Assembly (NCBI RefSeq): GCF_012489685.1
Contig: NC_080041.1
Coordinates: 26,587,780-26,651,779, forward strand
Direction: 5' to 3'
DNA length: 64,000 bases
Source: Lotus japonicus
Taxonomy: Eukaryota; Streptophyta; Magnoliopsida; Fabales; Fabaceae
A model generated the notes under the pieces. That model made no database searches. It was not told where the DNA came from and worked only from the letters and a program-made list of their open reading frames with translations. Below are positions 10,958 through 22,599 of the stretch, piece by piece (positions within the stretch are counted from its first letter, which is position 1; the number at the start of each line of letters is the position of its first letter). The translations under genes and the position numbers were made by a program.

Positions 10958-11284
10958 CACTAAAATCCTCTCTAAGGAGAGAAACAATCTCAACAGGAAG
11001 AGAAACCAAATCTATGACAGTACATTGTAAACCAAACTCAATTCCTGCCAGTTAATCCTCTGGTTTGTTTCCTTCACATGACAAATCTTCACATGACAAT
11101 TCTATGAGAGAAGAAGATGAATGTCAATCAACACACTACTGTAATGATGAAAATCGTCTTTTCCATTCCCAACAACACGAACTAAGTACAAACAATCAAC
11201 CCCACAAATAACTTTGTGCCAATTCTTGCGCCAAAGAAACCTCAACCCCACCAAGGCTTGGGAATGTATATAAATAAGGAACAT
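10958..11284 (-). pseudogene. LINE RNase H (RVT_3) relic
   Basis: On the minus strand, VICGVDCLYLVRVV and HYSSVLIDIHLLLS match the middle of the RNase H-like domain found at the C-terminus of plant LINE ORF2. After a frame change, EGNKPED, a stop, LAGIEFGLQC and then VSLPVEIVSLLRED match its C-terminal part (typically an RxxNxxAD.LA motif). A stop and at least one frameshift make it dead. It lies directly upstream of the intact F-box gene at 11576 and in the opposite direction. Confidence 0.7.
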
Positions 11285-11575
11285 ATTGTTTAAAAACTAT
11301 GGATATCCAAATGTCTATATTTATTTATTTTATTCTCAATTAAGTTAACAAATTATTCTTTTCAAAAAAAAGTTAACAGAAAAATAAGAAATATAAAAAC
11401 GTTTTAATTATTTGAGATACCAAAATTAATTGTTGAAATTAAAAAGTAGAAAGAAAAGGGTTTAAGAAGAAGCACTTGGTTACGCGCAGGTGAGGTTTTA
11501 CGCTCGTTACGAACAAACTCAACTGCCAATTCTTTACCTCAATCAAGAGTCGTTAAAGCTATGCCCCCTTCAACA

Positions 11576-12757
11576 ATGGCGATTCCTGATGATGTTGCCT
11601 TCACTATTTTGTCAAAACTGCCTCTGAAATCCCTCAAGCGATTCACACTGGTTCACAAATCATGGGCTGATTTACTTGAAATCCCTTATTTCATGACCAT
11701 GTTGTGCAGCAAATTGGTATCGAAACATCAATCTTATTACGACGATACATCTCTTCTTCTCTTAAAGCAGAAATTAGATGGCACCCAATGTCACGGTACA
11801 TTGTATTCACTTTCAGGTGACAAGCTTGAGAAAACACTCAAATCAGATTGGCTTCCATATCAAGAGCATGGCAGATTCCATAGTGTTTCGGGTTCCGGTA
11901 TTCATGGCATTCTTTGTCTCCACGAAGCACCAGACCGTGAGTTTGTATTGTGGAACCCAGCTACTCAGGAATTCATAGCTACTCCTCCCAGCCCTCGAGA
12001 GTCTCTACCTGATCTGGAGGCTTATAGTAAAATTACTACTCATGGATTTGGTTATGATCATGTTACAGATGACTTTAAGATCGTTCGGCTTATAACTTAT
12101 TATCCAGATAATGATAATGATAATGATAATGATGATGATGATGATCGCCAAGATGAGGACGGAGATGAGCCAATGATCCCAGAGCCCTTGTGGGAGATAT
12201 ATAGCCTAAAAAGCAACTATTGGAGGAAACTTGATGTTGATATGCCTATTATTACTGGAGACGGTGCTGGCATGGGTTGTGACATTTACATGAACGGAGT
12301 GTGTCACTGGGTGGGTTACAATCTGTCAAAGGACTATGGTTTTGATACACATTTGGTGTCATTCAACTTTAGCAAAGAGATATTCTATACAACGCCCTTA
12401 CCGTTAGATGATAGAAAGGTGCAGAATTACTTGGCCGTGTTAAATGAGTCCATTGCGTTGATATCAAAACATGAAGAAACAACAACTCTAGACATATGGA
12501 TTTTGGGTGAACTCCGTGTGAAAGAATCATGGACTAAGCTTTTCACTGTTGGACTTGGACCCTTGCATGGCTTTGGAGTTCCTATTGGAGTCGGGAAGAC
12601 AGGCGATATATTCTTCAGAAATAAAAATGGTGAACTAGGCTTGTTTGATTTAAGGACCCAGATGCTCAAGGAGATTGCTGCTACAGAGCTGGTAGATCAT
12701 GATCAGATAATATTCTATAAGGAAAGCTTTTTTCCGATTGGAAGAACAGGTTATTGA
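11576..12757 (+). CDS. F-box protein with FBA-type C-terminal domain (copy 2)
   Basis: This is a single-exon gene of 393 codons from MAIPDDV. An in-frame ATG at 11561 would add MPPST, but the paralogs lack it, so 11576 is preferred. Residues about 1-42 form the F-box (LSKLPLKSLKRFTLVHKSW), which in this family docks on SKP1 in an SCF E3 ubiquitin ligase. The remainder matches the F-box-associated region of At3g06240-like proteins, with the typical VLWNPAT and GFGYDHVTDDFKIVR motifs, and would bind the substrate. An acidic Asn/Asp tract (DNDNDNDNDDDDD, nt about 12110-12150) sits where copy 3 has a different acidic insert. The frame is open throughout. The substrate is unknown. Confidence 0.92.
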   Translation: MAIPDDVAFTILSKLPLKSLKRFTLVHKSWADLLEIPYFMTMLCSKLVSKHQSYYDDTSLLLLKQKLDGTQCHGTLYSLSGDKLEKTLKSDWLPYQEHGRFHSVSGSGIHGILCLHEAPDREFVLWNPATQEFIATPPSPRESLPDLEAYSKITTHGFGYDHVTDDFKIVRLITYYPDNDNDNDNDDDDDRQDEDGDEPMIPEPLWEIYSLKSNYWRKLDVDMPIITGDGAGMGCDIYMNGVCHWVGYNLSKDYGFDTHLVSFNFSKEIFYTTPLPLDDRKVQNYLAVLNESIALISKHEETTTLDIWILGELRVKESWTKLFTVGLGPLHGFGVPIGVGKTGDIFFRNKNGELGLFDLRTQMLKEIAATELVDHDQIIFYKESFFPIGRTGY

Positions 12758-14774
12758 TTGTTTTTCTAGTCTAAGCTTAAGGCTTTACTCATTGATGGCT
12801 ATTAAGATTTATTAGCATATTGAATGGTTAGAAGTTAGAAGTCACTTGTATACAAGTTGGCTCTTCAATTGCCCACATATCTTATATACTATCAAATATA
12901 TGAAAAAGAATTGAAATGAACTGATTATGATTTTCCTATATCTATCCTTGTTGGTCGCAAATTATGATTTTCCTGTTGAAAACTGATTACGGGATTGAGA
13001 AGCTGGTCTGGACATGTTCTGAACTTGAGAAATCTGGCTTTGGTATTTAGTTTTTACTTTTTTGTAATGTTTTAACATACTCTTTTTTTGTGTCATATGG
13101 TCTCTGATTCATGCTACTGGTAGTTGCAACAGTTACAGTCATGTTATATGAGTTGTTGATGTGGCTCCAACTTATGAAACTATTGTTACTCATTCAATGA
13201 ACCTACCATTTTTTCCATTTGCTCTTGATTTTTCCACTGCCTTATTCCATAAGTCCTTTAATTATCAGAGTATTAATTAGATAGGAAACAGAGGTTGAGA
13301 ATTTGTCAGTCCTCTCTGAAAGCATGGATCAAAAGATATTCATAAAACTTTCATGGACTCTTATCCTGTATGAGTTAGATTTTCCTGGATTTTTGTTTGT
13401 TATCACTTATCACTCAAGAGGCCTCCCATTGGTTAGAAAGATGTAAGTAAAAGTCCCTTTGTACATCAAAGATGAATACTACTTTGCATATATTGCTAAT
13501 ACTTAAGATTCACCAATCAAGGAATTGATATACTCGAAGAACTAGTATGTTATGTCAAATTACACTCGAAACACCATAATTCAGGTAGAGTTAATATATT
13601 CTTATGTTATTATGCTAGTAAATATATTATATGGATGATACCCATCTAATATAGTGTGGATAAAGCTGAATTTTATTTACATAGTCACATGTGCATTGAT
13701 TTGTCACCAAGCCATGCGATAGTTGTATTCATTTACTTTTTTCTTTGATGGTACACTACTACATTTAAGCACTTTGCTTCATTTTCGCTTGTGACCTTCA
13801 TCAATGCATAATCTCCTTATATTCGCATCTCTTACATATAGTGAGGTAGGTGGAGTTCAATTCCTTGGCCCTTTTGTTTTGTAATTTAAGAAGCTGAAGG
13901 CAAAGATAGAGCTTTTGTCGAATGGTGATGCCGTGACTGTGTAAAGATCAGGAGATTAGTGATGGACTGATGGTTATAAAATCTCTCTTACTATTACTTT
14001 CGTATTTTCCTTAGCAGATGATTCATGGACTCTCTAGAGGGTGTGGACTCTCTTGTATTATGCTATGGTTCCCATTTTGGGGATTAGGGATTTGTAAGAA
14101 ATAATATCAGATTTCAGGGTGGTTCTATCACTTACATGCTAACATCTTGTTCCCAAATTTTGAAAAGTACATGAGCTACACGTTCTCAGTCTTGTTCTTG
14201 AAAAGTATATAGCTCTAGTTTTAGTTTTTTATTTTGGTGGTGAATTTCTGTTAACCCATATCTTAGACCCTCTGGCCTTGATGTGCCGCCAATGTTTTAT
14301 TTTTTCTTGCCTCCCTCACTGGATATGAAATCATAGTATACTTGCATAATATTCTACACAAATCCATATAGGAAGGACACTACTAATAAGTAATAACTGT
14401 TGCATTTTAACTTCAATGCTAAGGAGCTTTTCTTGGTAGATTGTGATCCAAATCTTTATTATGTTACATTACTTGAAAGAGAAGTTATCTGTTTTCCATG
14501 TTGTTAATTGCAGCAATTACCATGCTGAACTAAGCTTTTGCATCTGTCTCCATGTGGGTACGTTTCATTCTTATTCTTAAATTTACAATATCGAGTTACT
14601 TTGTTTCATGTGTCAACGATTTTATTGTAACATTTGATGCATGTCCTCAAGTTCAGGTTCTGTATAGACAGGTGTGAATTTTTGTTAGAGGTTGTGTGGT
14701 CCCTGTCATCAGGAGGTAGTAGGCTATATTAGCTTGTCCAAAGCTTGAGTCACATGGCATGCTGCAAAGTACTT
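12758..14774. repeat. Non-coding 3' flank duplicated at 25859-26000 and 28770-30520
   Basis: From about 13050 this region runs parallel to 28770-30520 in the same order and orientation, for example GTGGCTCCAACTTATGAAA, ATGGATCAAAAGATATTCAT and GGCATGCTGCAAAGTA. By eye it is about 90 percent alike with small indels. No reading frame is conserved between the copies, so it looks like intergenic DNA carried along in a segmental duplication. The match ends at about 14774, where copia element 2 sequence begins in this copy only. Confidence 0.75.
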
Positions 14775-14834
14775 ACTAATATGTCTTCTCTTAATAGATA
14801 ATTAGATATTGTATAATAACATAATTCGATATGT

Positions 14835-17800
14835 TACCAGAGCTTTCTGATTCAAGTCTCCCTCTGGTTTACTAGTTTAGTTTAGGGTTCCAGCAGTCGT
14901 AGGCTACCCCTTATTTTTACCGGTTAGATTTCCGGAAGCAACCACCGGCCGCCACCACTGCTGCCGGCTGCTGCTACCATAGCCTGCTGCTGCCACCACC
15001 GCGATCAGCCGCCTCTGCTGCCACCGCTGACAATTTTTCTGGGTTTGCTTGTTTTTCTTCCAGGATTCCTCTTCTGTGGTTTGTTTCTGTATTTGAGGTG
15101 TCTTGTTTCTGTTTTTTGGCCTGTTTCAGTCGGTGAGCCTTTCGTTTGAAGTGTGTTTAGATTTGTTTGGTTGCGGTTGTTTTCCCTATTTCTGGTTGTT
15201 CTTTTTTTCATGGAGGATTTGTTGAAGGATAAGTCTCCCAAGGGTATTCGCTTTTTCTGGGACTCCTGTTATCACTTCTAAGAAGTTGAATGAGGCAAAT
15301 TATCTAGATTGGTCCAATGCTGTTGAGATCTGGTTTTTGGGTCAAGGTTTGTCAGAGCACCTTACTAAAAAGTGTGCTGATATTGATGCTTCTGAGAAGA
15401 AGGAATGGGAGAAGGCTGATTATCAACTTGTTTCTTTATTATACCAGGCAATTGAACCTAGACTGATTGTTCACTTTCGTCCCTACAAAACATGTTATGA
15501 TGTGTGGAAAAAGGCACAGGACATCTATGCTAATGATATTCAGCGGTTGTACGATTCAGTACGTAATTTGGCAAATCTCCAGATGACTGATCTTAATTTG
15601 CCGTCTTACCTGAATAAGGCACAATCTACCATTGTGGAGCTGAAGTCAATGTTGGTTAATGACGATTTGAAGAAGGTGTTGGAGAAACTTGACAATATGT
15701 TCATGGTGTTTGTTTTGCATGGTCTCCATAAGGATCTGGAATCTGTTCGAAACCAGACCCTTACTAATCTCAATATTCCTAAATCGGAGGAGCTTATTAA
15801 CCATTTACTTCGTGTCCCGTCATCTGCCACTTCAGCTAGAGTTGAATCTCATACAGCCTCTGACTCCTCTGCTCTCATATCAAATTTTTTTGAGTCAGGG
15901 GGTCGAGGCCGTGGTCGTAAAGGTGGTGGACGTGGAAGAGGAGGTAGAGGAAATCTCCATTGTTCTTACTGTAAGAGGGATGGACACACACAGGATCGTT
16001 GCTACTCTATAGTTGGATTTCCAAACAAAACTGCTAATGTCGCACAGTCTATGGAGTCCAAGGTTGAATCTGATGGTGCAAAGAATCACTCATTCTCAGC
16101 CGATGAGTACAAGGAATATCTCCAGCTGAAGGGCGCTCAGCAATCATCTTCATCAGCGACTGTTGCTCAAACCGGTAATTCTACGGTTTGTTACTCTCAT
16201 TCTACACCTGTTGGATCATGGGTTTTGGATTCTGGTGCCTCAGATCATCTCACGGGTAATCCTTCCTTTTTCTCTAACTTATCATCACCCAAAACTACAC
16301 ACCATGTTACCCTTGCAAATGGCTCGAAAGTACAAGCCACCGGTGTTGGACAGACATCACCTCTTCCTACACTACCTTTGAGTTATGTTCTATTGGTTCC
16401 CGGATGTGCTTTTAATCTTATTTCTATCAATAAATTAACCAAATCATTAGGTTGTGCCATAACTTTTACCTCTGATTCCTTCTTCATACAGGACCGGAGT
16501 ACGAGACAGATGATTGGAGGAGGATCTGAATCACATGGACTCTATTATCTACAACAACCATCTCTGCAATTTGTGCAGCTGCTGTTGAGTCTCCGAGTTT
16601 ACTTCACCGTCGTCTGGGACATCCGAGTTTGGACAAATTAAAGAAGATGGTGCCTTACTTGTCGCAGTTGGAGTCTTTGGAATGCGAGTCATGTCAGCTT
16701 GGGAAGCATGTTAGGTCGTCTTTTCCTAGTAGTGTCAATAAAAGGGTCATACGTCCATTTGATGTCATTCATTCTGATGTTTGGGGTCCAAGTCGTGTTT
16801 CTTCTATCTTAGGATATAGGTATTATGTCAGTTTTATTGATGATTTCTCCAGGTGTACTTGGATATTTTTAATGAAAGATAGATTTGAGTTATTTAGTAT
16901 CTTTCAAAATTTTTGTCATGAAATTGAAACTCAATTTGATAAGAAAATTAGTGTTCTGCGAAGTGATAATGCTAAAGAGTATTTTTCTGATTCCTTTAAC
17001 TCTTTTATGAAGTCTCATGGCATTATCCATCAGTCTAGTTGTCCACATACACCCCAACAAAATAGGGTAGCTGAGAGAAAACATAGGCATATTGTGGATA
17101 CAACTCGTACTAATGCACCTTTAAAGTTTTGGGGGGAAGCTGTTTTGACTGCAGGATATTTGATAAATCGGATGTCATAATTTGTTTTGGGTAATCAGAT
17201 TCCTCATTCCATGTTGTATCCTAGGGAATCTTCATTTTGTGTTTCGCCTCGTGTCTTCGGTTGTACTTGCTTTGTTCATGATCTTTCACCAGGTCGTGAT
17301 AAGATGTCTGCTCGGGCTGTCAAATGTGTCTTTTTAGGTTACTCTCGTGTTCAAAAATGGTACAAGTGTTACTCTCCATCCACACATAAGTTCTACACTT
17401 CTGCAAATTTCACGTTCTTTGAAGATACGCCTTACTTTGTTACAACTGGTCAATAATCTGATCTAGATATCTTTCCTGTGGTCTTACATGTTCCTCAGGT
17501 GTCTATGTCACCATCTTCGGTCATTACTTCCCAAGTAGACACTTCCACTCCATCAGCGCCGGCTCCTGATATGTCTCGTTATCGCATTACTTATGAGCGT
17601 CGTCCACGTCGTACAGTAGAGGATGAGCCCCACGACTCAGTTTCTGCATCAGATGAGTCTTGTGATTTGGTTCCTCATCCAGCCTCCTCTCCTGCTCCGG
17701 ATCCTGTTGATTTGCCCATTGCCCTCCGGAAAGGTAGTCGTTCTACTCGTAATCCTCATCCTATTTATAATTTTCTCTCATATCATCGCTTGTCCCATGC

Positions 17801-19379
17801 ATACTACGCTTTTGTTTCTACCATATCTTCCATTACTGTACCTAAGACTATACAGGAGGCCTTATCTCACACAGGTTGGCGTCAAGCGATGATTGACGAG
17901 ATGACATCTTTAGAGTCTAATAATACATGGGAGCTTGTTCCTCTTCCTGCAGGGAAATCTATTGTTGGTTGTCGTTGGGTCTTTAATGTTAAAGTAGGCC
18001 TTGATGGACATATTGATCGATTGAAGGCTCGTCTTGTTGCCAAAGGGTACACTCAGGTTTATGGCTTGGATTATAGTGATACTTTTTCACCAGTTGCAAA
18101 GATGGCGTCTGTTCGTTTATTTTTTGTCATGGCTGCTATGCGACATTGGCCCTTGTTTTAGTTAGATATTAAAAATTCCTTCTTACATGGTGATTTGGAA
18201 GAAGAGATCAATATGGAGCAACCACCAGAGTTTATTGCTCATGGGGAGTCAGGACTAGTTTGTAAATTGCAAAAGTCCCTGTATGGTCTGAAACAATCAC
18301 CCCGAGCTTGGTTTGGCCGTTTCAGCAATGTTATTCAACAGTTTGGGTTAGTTCATTGTGAAGCGGATCACTCAGTCTTCTACAGGTGTTCATCCTCAAA
18401 GAGGTTCATTTATCTTGTGGTCTATGTGGATGATATTGTAATCACTGGTGATGATCAAGAGGGCATACAAGCTCTTAAGCAGCACCTGTTTCAGCATTTT
18501 CAGACTAAGGATCTTGGATCTTTGCATTACTTTCTTGGGATTGAGGTAGCTGAGTCAAAGTTTGACATTGCTATTTGTCAAAGAAAGTATGCGCTTGATA
18601 TTTTGGAAGAAACAGGCGTTCTTAACTGCAAGCCTGTGGATACTCCTATGGACCCTAATGTGAAGCTTCTGCCTAACCACGGGGAGCCTTATTCTGAATC
18701 CAGGAGATATAAGAGGTTAGTAGGAAAGTTGAATTATCTCACAATGACCAGGCCTGATATATCATTCTCTGTTAGTGTTGTCAGTCAGTTTTTGAACTCT
18801 CCTTGTAAGAGTCATTGACAGGCTGTTATTCGGATACTTCAATACATAAAAGGGTCGCCTGGAAAAGGTCTGGTTTATATTCATAGAGGTCATACTAGTA
18901 TTACTAGATATTCAGATGCGGATTGGGCAGGTAATGCAGGTGATAGGAGATCCACCTCTAGTTATTGTGTTTTTATTGGTGGAAATCTCATCTCTTGGAA
19001 GAGTAAGAAACAAAGTGTTGTTGCTAGATCAAGCACCGAAGTTGAGTATCGTGCTATGGCTCATACTACGTGTGAGCTCTTGTGGTTGAAGCACTTACTT
19101 CTGGAGTTGAAGTTTTGTGCGATTACTTTTATGAACTTAGTATGTGTCAATCAGTCAGCTTTATATCTTTCTTCTAATCCGGTTTTTCATGAACGAACAA
19201 AACATATAGAAGTTGATTGTCATTTTATTAGGAAGAAGATTCTTTGTGGTACTACCAAGACTTCTTCTGTTTGCTCTCAAGATCAGCTGGCTGATATTTT
19301 TACCAAGTCTTTACGGGGTCCCCGGATAAAATATATATGTGACAAGCTGGATGCATACGATTTATATGCTCCAACTTGA
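14835..19379 (+). pseudogene. Copia element 2, decayed gag-pol
   Basis: A degenerate primer site (TGTTACCAGAGC, about 14835) precedes a leader and a gag-pol frame that is readable from about 15209. Gag has the UBN2-type domain (NYLDWSNAVEIWF) and a CCHC knuckle CSYCKRDGHTQDRCYS. Protease has WVLDSGASDHLTG. Integrase has RRLGHPSLDKL...CESCQLGKH and HTPQQNRVAERKH. RT has YVDDIVITGDD (18423). RNase H has YSDADWAGN and RSSTEVEYRAM and ends at 19379. Lesions are a frameshift near 15280, one near 16620, a small loss near 17108, stops at 17178, 17454, 18160 and 18817, and a missing 5' LTR. The lineage differs from element 1. Confidence 0.88.
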
Positions 19380-19386
19380 GGGGGAG

Positions 19387-19765
19387 TGTTGAGATATGTA
19401 GATAAAATAAATAGGGATAAATATATTTAGTATATTTTATCTTGGCTTAATAGCTCTTTTGGTCCCACTTATCACAATTTTGCACTTCTGGTCCCTTTAG
19501 GAAAAAATTAGCAAAATTAGTCCCTCACATTTACACACTTTTGCAGTTTTAGTCTAAATAGGGATCATTTTTGCAAACAAATAAGCAATGTGGAGGACTA
19601 AAAGACTAAAAGTGCAAAACCGTGATAAGTGAGAGTCCAAAAAAGCTATTAAGCCTTTTATCTTTTATTAGGATAGATCTTTTCCTTATTTAGCTATCCC
19701 TAAACTCTTGTATATATATATATGTACTCAGCTTCATGAAATAATCAATCAGAATATTTCATTCA
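19387..19765 (+). mobile_element. 3' LTR of copia element 2 (interrupted by a MITE)
   Basis: A polypurine tract TTGAGGGGGAG (19376-19386) is followed by TGTTGAGATATG, the start of the LTR. The LTR ends at TTTCATTCA (about 19765). Without the MITE insertion and its duplicated target the LTR would be about 158 bp. Unusually for a 3' LTR, a primer-binding site TTGGTATCAGAGC follows at 19768, belonging to the TRIM-like piece described next. Confidence 0.75.
19444..19655. mobile_element. Mutator-type MITE inside the copia 2 LTR
   Basis: The 212-bp insert begins GGCTTAATAGCTCTTTTGG and ends with the imperfect inverse CCAAAAAAGCTATTAAGCC. It is flanked by a 9-bp direct repeat TTTTATCTT (19435-19443 and 19656-19664). 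A 9-bp target duplication with G-starting inverted repeats is characteristic of Mutator-like (MULE) elements. There is no coding capacity. A related end lies at 54159. Confidence 0.88.
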
Positions 19766-19767
19766 AG

Positions 19768-20004
19768 TTGGTATCAGAGCCTATCCTAGATCTATTTGTT
19801 GTTTGTTGTGGAGACTTCCCATATTTGGGGCACCCGTTGTTGTTGTTCCCACGTTCCAGGTTGTTCAATCCTGGGCGTGAGGGTGTGTTAGAAGTCCCAC
19901 ATTGGCCAGAGATAGAGTATAGATAGCTTTTATAAGGGTTGTGCAAACCTTAACTCTTGAGCTAGCTTTTGTGATTGAGTATAGGTCTCCCAATTCCTAA
20001 TGCA
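19768..20004 (+). mobile_element. TRIM-like fragment (family B) fused to the copia 2 LTR
   Basis: The order is PBS TTGGTATCAGAGC (19768-19780), a non-coding internal domain with GGGGCACCCGTTGTTGTTG, a purine tract (GCGTGAGGG), and an LTR TGTTAGAAGTCCCACATTGG from 19886 to about 20004. The same internal domain and LTR occur reversed at 1750-1985 and 52585-52828. No family B 5' LTR precedes the PBS; the copia 2 LTR takes its place. Confidence 0.7.
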
Positions 20005-20599
20005 ATTGAAATTTAACTAAGGAGCTGATTTGTATGGATCTCTCTTCAAGATGTTAAAATAGCCTTTATCTTTATTGGCAAAAGTCTCTTTAATAGTTTA
20101 TTATACTCAGAACTCCATTCCTTCATCTCACCTTGGAGAATCAATTTATGGAAAATTATTTTTGTTTTCATACATGCAAAATGTCCTATTTATTTCTCTT
20201 TCTACTGAAGGATGCTTGAAAGTTCCATCTTAATAATTTTTTGACTCAAAGCATTGCATTCAAAACAGCACAAGGGGTGCTAACCCGAATACAATGAGAA
20301 AGAGAAAGAGAAGACTGGTAAAAAAAGGACTAGAACATGAGTGAACAATAGTTACATGAGAGAAGGAAAAATAAGAAAAATATGGGAAACCAACAAAAAT
20401 GCCAAATAAATGATATTCGGTCCCTTCATGGAAGACGCAGACATAAATATATGGGCTATAAGTAGATCCCCAAAGTGAAGCACATCTCCACTGTATCCAA
20501 ATAGCGTACCATCGCGTAACATAGTGAGAAAACACAACCCAGACAAGCCTTTTATGCACAGCAAAGCACCACACCCCAATTCATGAAGAAACCGCAGCA
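20005..20599. other. Insert relative to the duplicated unit; no gene seen
   Basis: The duplicate at 30620-30660 runs straight from TTTAACTAAGGAGCTGATTT to the sequence matching 21011, so 20037-21010 is an insertion here. Its left part shows no recognisable coding sequence; it is probably the 3' non-coding part of the LINE relic that follows on the minus strand. Confidence 0.4.
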
Positions 20600-20990
20600 T
20601 GTAATCAAATTATTATAGAATTTATGCAGCACATAGGGTTCATAGTCCACTCATATATTGAAGCATGAAAGTCTCCACTAATTACTTTTTGCCAGAGGCA
20701 AGATTTAAACTGAGCCAACTCCACCATCCTCTCAACCTCTACGCCTCCCCTTAAATACTGCATTATTCCTATAAAACCATAGAGAGTCAATAACCGCAAT
20801 CCAGATCATGTAAAGAACTCTTGAGAACTCCTTCCCACCACCCAAACTATGTCCAAACTGTAAGAAATGAGCCTCAACATCATTAAGGAAGCACTTCTTT
20901 TCGACCTATGAGCAGAGCCTGAACTTATTCTCTTATTTAGGAAGTGGTCTTTATTTTTAGTAACCTTACTAACTTTCGTGAAATTGGCAA
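20600..20990 (-). pseudogene. LINE ORF2 C-terminal relic
   Basis: On the minus strand, FSRVLYMIWIAVIDSLWFYR and NNAVFKGRR appear. After a frame change come EVERMVELAQFKSCLWQKVI and YEWTMNPMCC. This matches the tail of plant LINE ORF2 after the zf-RVT zinc-binding region, where W...RN..vF, a helix and a conserved YEW...P..C ending are usual. Frameshifts make it non-functional. It is absent from the duplicated copy near 30640, so it inserted after the duplication. Confidence 0.6.
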
Positions 20991-21010
20991 TCCAAGTTAA
21001 GATTTTAAAA

Positions 21011-21720
21011 TGGGGAAAGGTTGGCCTTTCAAAAGAACTAGCATTTCTCAAATGAAAGTCTAGGCTTTACTCTCAAGCATCAGCCTAAACATGTGTTGGG
21101 CAAAGGCAAATATGGTTTATATGTACGTTAAAGAAAGACACATTTATAAGTTTTACTCTTTCTTATTTTCCTCACAGGCTTGGCTCTGCCTCTCTTTTCT
21201 TTTCTACCATGGGAATTGTTCGTGCTCTACTCCATCTCCACCTTCTCTCGGCACTAAACACTGTCTCATCTAAATTTCTTGTTCTCCACTTCCTCACACT
21301 CAAGCTTCTCATTTTTTTTTATTTCAGTGATCAAATGCAAAATCTCTTTCTCTAGGTGTTAGATATGTTTCTCTTCTTCTCTTTTGATCAGGTAAGATTT
21401 CTGGTTCTGGGTTTGATATTCTAATTATGAATTTCTCTATTTCTCATCTCTGGAAATTAAAGTTTTCCTAAATTTTGAAATAAATTATGGACATTCTACT
21501 TGTGACATTCTAATTGTTTAAATATAATTTTAGATTAACAAATGGTTCGATGAAATGTTAGAAAGATTACTTTTGTGGTACTTTAATTATTGTGTTCTTG
21601 GTATTTTTGTTGATAGACTTTATGATTCCCATGACAATTCATAGGACTGCAATTCCTTCTTTGGCGAATGTTACATTACAGCAGTGAAATAGGTTGTGTA
21701 TGGTGCAAGAGCTAGGTCTA
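21011..21720. repeat. Non-coding block duplicated at 30657-31370
   Basis: Both copies contain AAAGAACTAGC, TGTGTTGGGCAAAGGCAAAT, the stretch CTCACAGGCT...CTCTGCCTCTCTTTTC, and GGTGTTAGATNTGTTTCTCT followed by a GATCAGGTAAG splice-like motif. They are about 90 percent alike by eye. The pattern (pyrimidine-rich leader, then GGTAAG) could be an untranslated first exon of a lost gene, but I cannot name one. From 21720 to 22060 nothing is recognisable. Confidence 0.6.
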
Positions 21721-22059
21721 TTTAAATTAGACAATTTTTAAAATATTAATTTAAATACTTTGCTGATACATATGAATGAAGTATCTAAGAATATCAATAT
21801 CTGATACAAATACATAAAGAGTAAGCTAGTAGAAGTTGTGTCAATCCAGCCAGCCACTTGGAACTGGCATGTGGTACTCCCTACTTGTGTGCCCGTAGCA
21901 ATCTCACCTAAACCGCCCCCGCTCCGCTCGTATCGTATTAAAGTCCACCTTATTTAGTGTTTTTAGCACCGAGGCCACAAAAAACAGGGAGTTCTCATCT
22001 TAAAAGGTAACGTTGAGACCCGAAATCCTTAGGCATGAAGAGTGTTGGTTACCTTGGTT

Positions 22060-22440
22060 GTTGGAGAAATGACTTCAAGGCTCCTTATAGACATCGCCAA
22101 AGTCCTCGGAGAGCTGACACACACTTGCAAGCTTTACCTTCATTGTCCGGAAACCAAGCTTCTCCTAGAGACACACAATCAGAGCCTTCTCCCAAGGTGA
22201 ACACATATCCTTGAAAATCGATGGGTTAACCAATATCTTTGGCAACATCTCTTTACCATCCTCATAATCCACCATTATTCTTCCTTGCTTAATCAACTTC
22301 TCACACTTCTTTGGAGGCGTAACTATGCCCCATCCCATCAGTTTGTCTCTAAAGGGAAGTTTCTCAGAACCGTCTAGGTCCGATGGCTCAACCGTGCCAC
22401 GATGACCTCCCGAAAAATGCTCTCCACCTCCACGACTAGT
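22060..22440 (-). pseudogene. LINE ORF1 (gag-like, DUF4283 type) relic
   Basis: On the minus strand a frame reads DKLMGWGIVTPPKKCEKLI, then DYEDGKEMLPKILVNPSIF and KDMCSPWEKALIVCL, then a stop, and EKLGFRTMKVKLASV. The pattern (PW..alivkLLGk..gf..m..kl...W.l.g.f) is the start of the DUF4283 domain of plant LINE ORF1 RNA-binding proteins. A stop interrupts it, and the zinc knuckle is absent. It is a fragment only. Confidence 0.6.
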
Positions 22441-22599
22441 AATTTTCTAGATATTTTATTTTAGCATGGTTGAGGCAAAGTGTGTATTAAGGAGCTGTTT
22501 GACTTGTATTAATATTTAAATATATATTTATGTATTTACATTGAAAATTTATTTCATATTTATGGATTCAAATCTATTGTTTTATCTGTTCAAAAAAAA

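Noticed and set aside
20352..20600. Overlapping minus-strand frames as a host gene
   Set aside because: They are short and out of register, within an insertion that ends in a LINE C-terminal relic; no domain is visible.
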